DNA of 7,192 bases. Source: DASUFH01 sp036274645 (GTDB lineage: Bacteria > Acidobacteriota > Terriglobia > 20CM-2-55-15). The translations under genes were made by a program, and so were the position numbers. The stretch lies in contig DASUFH010000381.1 in assembly GCA_036274645.1 (NCBI GenBank), forward strand, positions 1 through 7,192, written 5' to 3'. The notes below the pieces were generated by a model. The model saw only the letters and a list, made by a program, of their open reading frames with translations. It was not told where the DNA came from and ran no database searches. Positions 6,383 to 7,192 of this stretch are shown piece after piece (the stretch's first letter is position 1; the number at the start of each line of letters is the position of its first letter).

Positions 6383-6893
6383 AGGCCCTCCTCACCCCAA
6401 CCGGCGGCGCCGGCGATTGAAACTGCTCGCGCAGCTTCGATAGTCCATATCGATAACGGGAGGCCGCCGTGTTGGGCGATGTGCCCAACGCAACGGAGAT
6501 CTCCTCGAACGTCATGCCGCCCCAGATGTGCATCAGGACGACTTCTCGTTGCTCCTCCGGCAGATCCCGCAGACTCGATTGCAGCTCGAGCGCGGTCTGC
6601 TCCAGTCCGGGCGGACTGTCGAACCAGCGGCTGCTGATGTCGTCGTCCAGTTCGGTTTCGCGCGACCGGCCGCGGATCTGGTTCAGGCTGGTGTTGCGAA
6701 TGGCCCGGTAGAGATACGACTCCGCCGAACCGGTGATTTCGATGTCGCCTCGAAGCAGACGCTCGAAAACCTGGTGCAGGGCGTCCTCGGCCGCGGCAAA
6801 CGAGGCCGTGAAGGAGCAGGCATAAGCCAGCAGGCCACGGCTTTGCCGCTCATAGAGTTGCCGGACTTCGTTACGGTCGATCGGCTTACCCAC
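6363..6893 (-). CDS. ECF-type RNA polymerase sigma factor (sigma-70 family)
   Basis: This 176-residue protein would direct RNA polymerase to a dedicated promoter set. Region 2 spans about 11-77: AEDALHQVFERLLRG matches the region 2.1-2.2 helix, and SAESYLYRAIRNTSLNQIRGR the 2.3-2.4 segment. An acidic linker (ELDDDISSRWFDSPPG) leads to region 4 at about 98-157, with the pattern LPEEQREVVLMHIWGGMTFEEIS and a helix-turn-helix at about 127-154 (ALGTSPNTAASRYRYG). There is no region 1.1 or 3, so it is the short two-domain ECF form. GTG is the only start: an in-frame TAA lies four codons upstream, and AAGGA sits six bases before the GTG. The stop overlaps the macroglobulin start by 20 bases. No separate anti-sigma gene is present downstream, which points to the macroglobulin tail as the possible regulator. 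The ECF subgroup was not determined. Confidence 0.93.
   Translation of the reverse strand: MGKPIDRNEVRQLYERQSRGLLAYACSFTASFAAAEDALHQVFERLLRGDIEITGSAESYLYRAIRNTSLNQIRGRSRETELDDDISSRWFDSPPGLEQTALELQSSLRDLPEEQREVVLMHIWGGMTFEEISVALGTSPNTAASRYRYGLSKLREQFQSPAPPVGVRRAYGRRFQ
6387..6392 (-). promoter_or_regulatory. Ribosome binding site for the macroglobulin gene, inside the sigma gene
   Basis: The minus strand reads AGGAGG, GCCT, ATG. The site lies within the last ten codons of the sigma gene, so ribosomes ending the sigma gene could reload here. Confidence 0.7.
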
Positions 6894-6899
6894 CGGACA

Positions 6900-6904
6900 T
6901 CCTT
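6900..6904 (-). promoter_or_regulatory. Ribosome binding site for the sigma gene
   Basis: AAGGA, six bases, then GTG at 6893. An out-of-frame ATG at 6900 opens only a four-codon frame (ATG TCC GGT GGG TAA) that overlaps the GTG, so it is not the start. Confidence 0.6.
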
Positions 6905-6932
6905 AATACCGCCTTCGAGGGAGAAGACACAC

Positions 6933-6952
6933 TAGACGGCGGGATTTGTCTA
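6933..6952. promoter_or_regulatory. Candidate operator or promoter element upstream of the sigma gene
   Basis: TAGAC and GTCTA form a perfect inverted repeat with a 10-base spacer, 40-59 bases before the GTG. Read on the minus strand it ends in CCGTCTAGTG; CGTCTA-like words occur as -10 elements of some ECF promoters. I cannot find a convincing -35 at the usual spacing, so the promoter reading is tentative. Confidence 0.25.
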
Positions 6953-6972
6953 AGGGAAGGAAAAAATTGGCC

Positions 6973-7133
6973 TGATTGTTTGCGCTCACCTGTCGCTCGC
7001 CTCTTCTATCGGGCTCGCGCTCCGCGGCTCGCTCCATTCCGCACGCCGGAGGCGTGCCTGGCGTGCCCTCTCCCAGCGCAGCTGGGAGAGGAGGGCCTGA
7101 GCGAAGCGAAGGCCAGGTGAGGGCAAACAATCA
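6973..7133. repeat. MITE/REP-like intergenic element with terminal inverted repeats, copy 1
   Basis: The ends are TGATTGTTTGCGCTCACCT (6973-6991) and AGGTGAGGGCAAACAATCA (7115-7133), which pair at 18 of 19 positions. Pairing continues imperfectly inward through TCGCT-rich sequence. Inside are the hairpins GCACGCC-GGA-GGCGTGC (7041-7057) and CTCTCCCAGC-GCA-GCTGGGAGAG (7068-7090). No gene is supported inside. It resembles non-coding palindromic repeats that occur between genes in many GC-rich genomes. Whether it is mobilised by a transposase cannot be seen here. Confidence 0.6.
7068..7090. repeat. Strong internal hairpin of the repeat element
   Basis: CTCTCCCAGC (7068-7077) pairs perfectly with GCTGGGAGAG (7081-7090) around a GCA loop. 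There is no T-run on either side, so this is not a standard intrinsic terminator. Confidence 0.55.
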
Positions 7134-7165
7134 AGGGACAATCCCCTGATTGTTTGCCCTCACCT
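7115..7165. repeat. 51-base near-perfect hairpin joining two repeat copies
   Basis: Bases 7115-7133 pair perfectly over 19 bases with 7147-7165. After one mismatch (7134 against 7146), GGGA (7135-7138) pairs with TCCC (7142-7145) around a CAA loop. It is made by the right end of copy 1 meeting the left end of copy 2 head to head. Confidence 0.7.
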
Positions 7166-7192
7166 GTCGCTCGCTGCGCTCGCTCCCTCCTC
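7147..7192. repeat. Left end of a second copy of the repeat element (cut by the window)
   Basis: Bases 7145-7174 match 6971-7000 at 29 of 30 positions (G at 6984 against C at 7158). The copy continues with GCTGCGCTCGCTCCCTCCTC to the window end. It starts 13 bases after copy 1, so the two lie in tandem. Confidence 0.6.

Noticed and set aside
6903..7130. Minus-strand 75-residue ORF upstream of the sigma gene
   Set aside because: It consists of the palindromic repeat element and the sigma leader, with no domain pattern.
6971..7174. Possible CRISPR array from the spaced 30-base repeats
   Set aside because: There are only two copies, 144 bases apart, with an inverted copy and palindromes between them, and no cas genes.

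Overview
The window looks like the chromosome of a GC-rich environmental bacterium. Acidobacteriota is my best guess: the large protein carries a carboxypeptidase-regulatory/TonB-plug segment of the Oar-like receptor type abundant in that phylum, next to an ECF sigma factor and a stand-alone integron integrase. This assignment rests on family resemblance only.

Three intact genes all lie on the minus strand, so transcription runs from high to low coordinates. First is a 176-residue ECF-type RNA polymerase sigma factor (6893 to 6363, GTG start). Its last 20 bases overlap the start of a 1630-residue membrane-anchored alpha-2-macroglobulin-like protein (6382 to 1490) with an intact Cys-Phe-Glu-Gln thioester motif. 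Just before the MG7-like domain that protein carries an insert of about 210 residues: a carboxypeptidase-regulatory-like domain followed by a TonB-receptor plug-like domain with no beta-barrel. The cytoplasmic N-terminal tail sits where an anti-sigma factor gene would normally follow an ECF sigma gene. After a 177-base gap comes an integron integrase (1312 to 323) with all catalytic residues.

Region 1-322, beyond the 3' end of the integrase, has no certain gene. It is locally AT-richer (about 45% GC at 241-300 against about 70% in a sampled part of the large gene). It contains an attC-like imperfect inverted repeat (135-241) with complementary outer 7-mers and a central hairpin. An open frame entering from the left edge stops exactly at the start of that repeat. 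A competing reading is a minus-strand gene starting at 20 with a perfect Shine-Dalgarno. The 1313-1489 gap holds palindromes and an attI-like core 7-mer.

The right end (6894-7192) is intergenic. It holds a candidate operator upstream of the sigma gene, then a repeat element of about 160 bp with 19-base terminal inverted repeats and internal hairpins, then the start of a second copy. The two copies are joined by a 51-base near-perfect hairpin.

The main hypothesis is that the sigma factor and the macroglobulin-plug fusion form one envelope-sensing unit: an outside trap and receptor-like plug, a single membrane span, and a cytoplasmic tail that could control the co-encoded sigma factor. The integron part appears to be a separate system.
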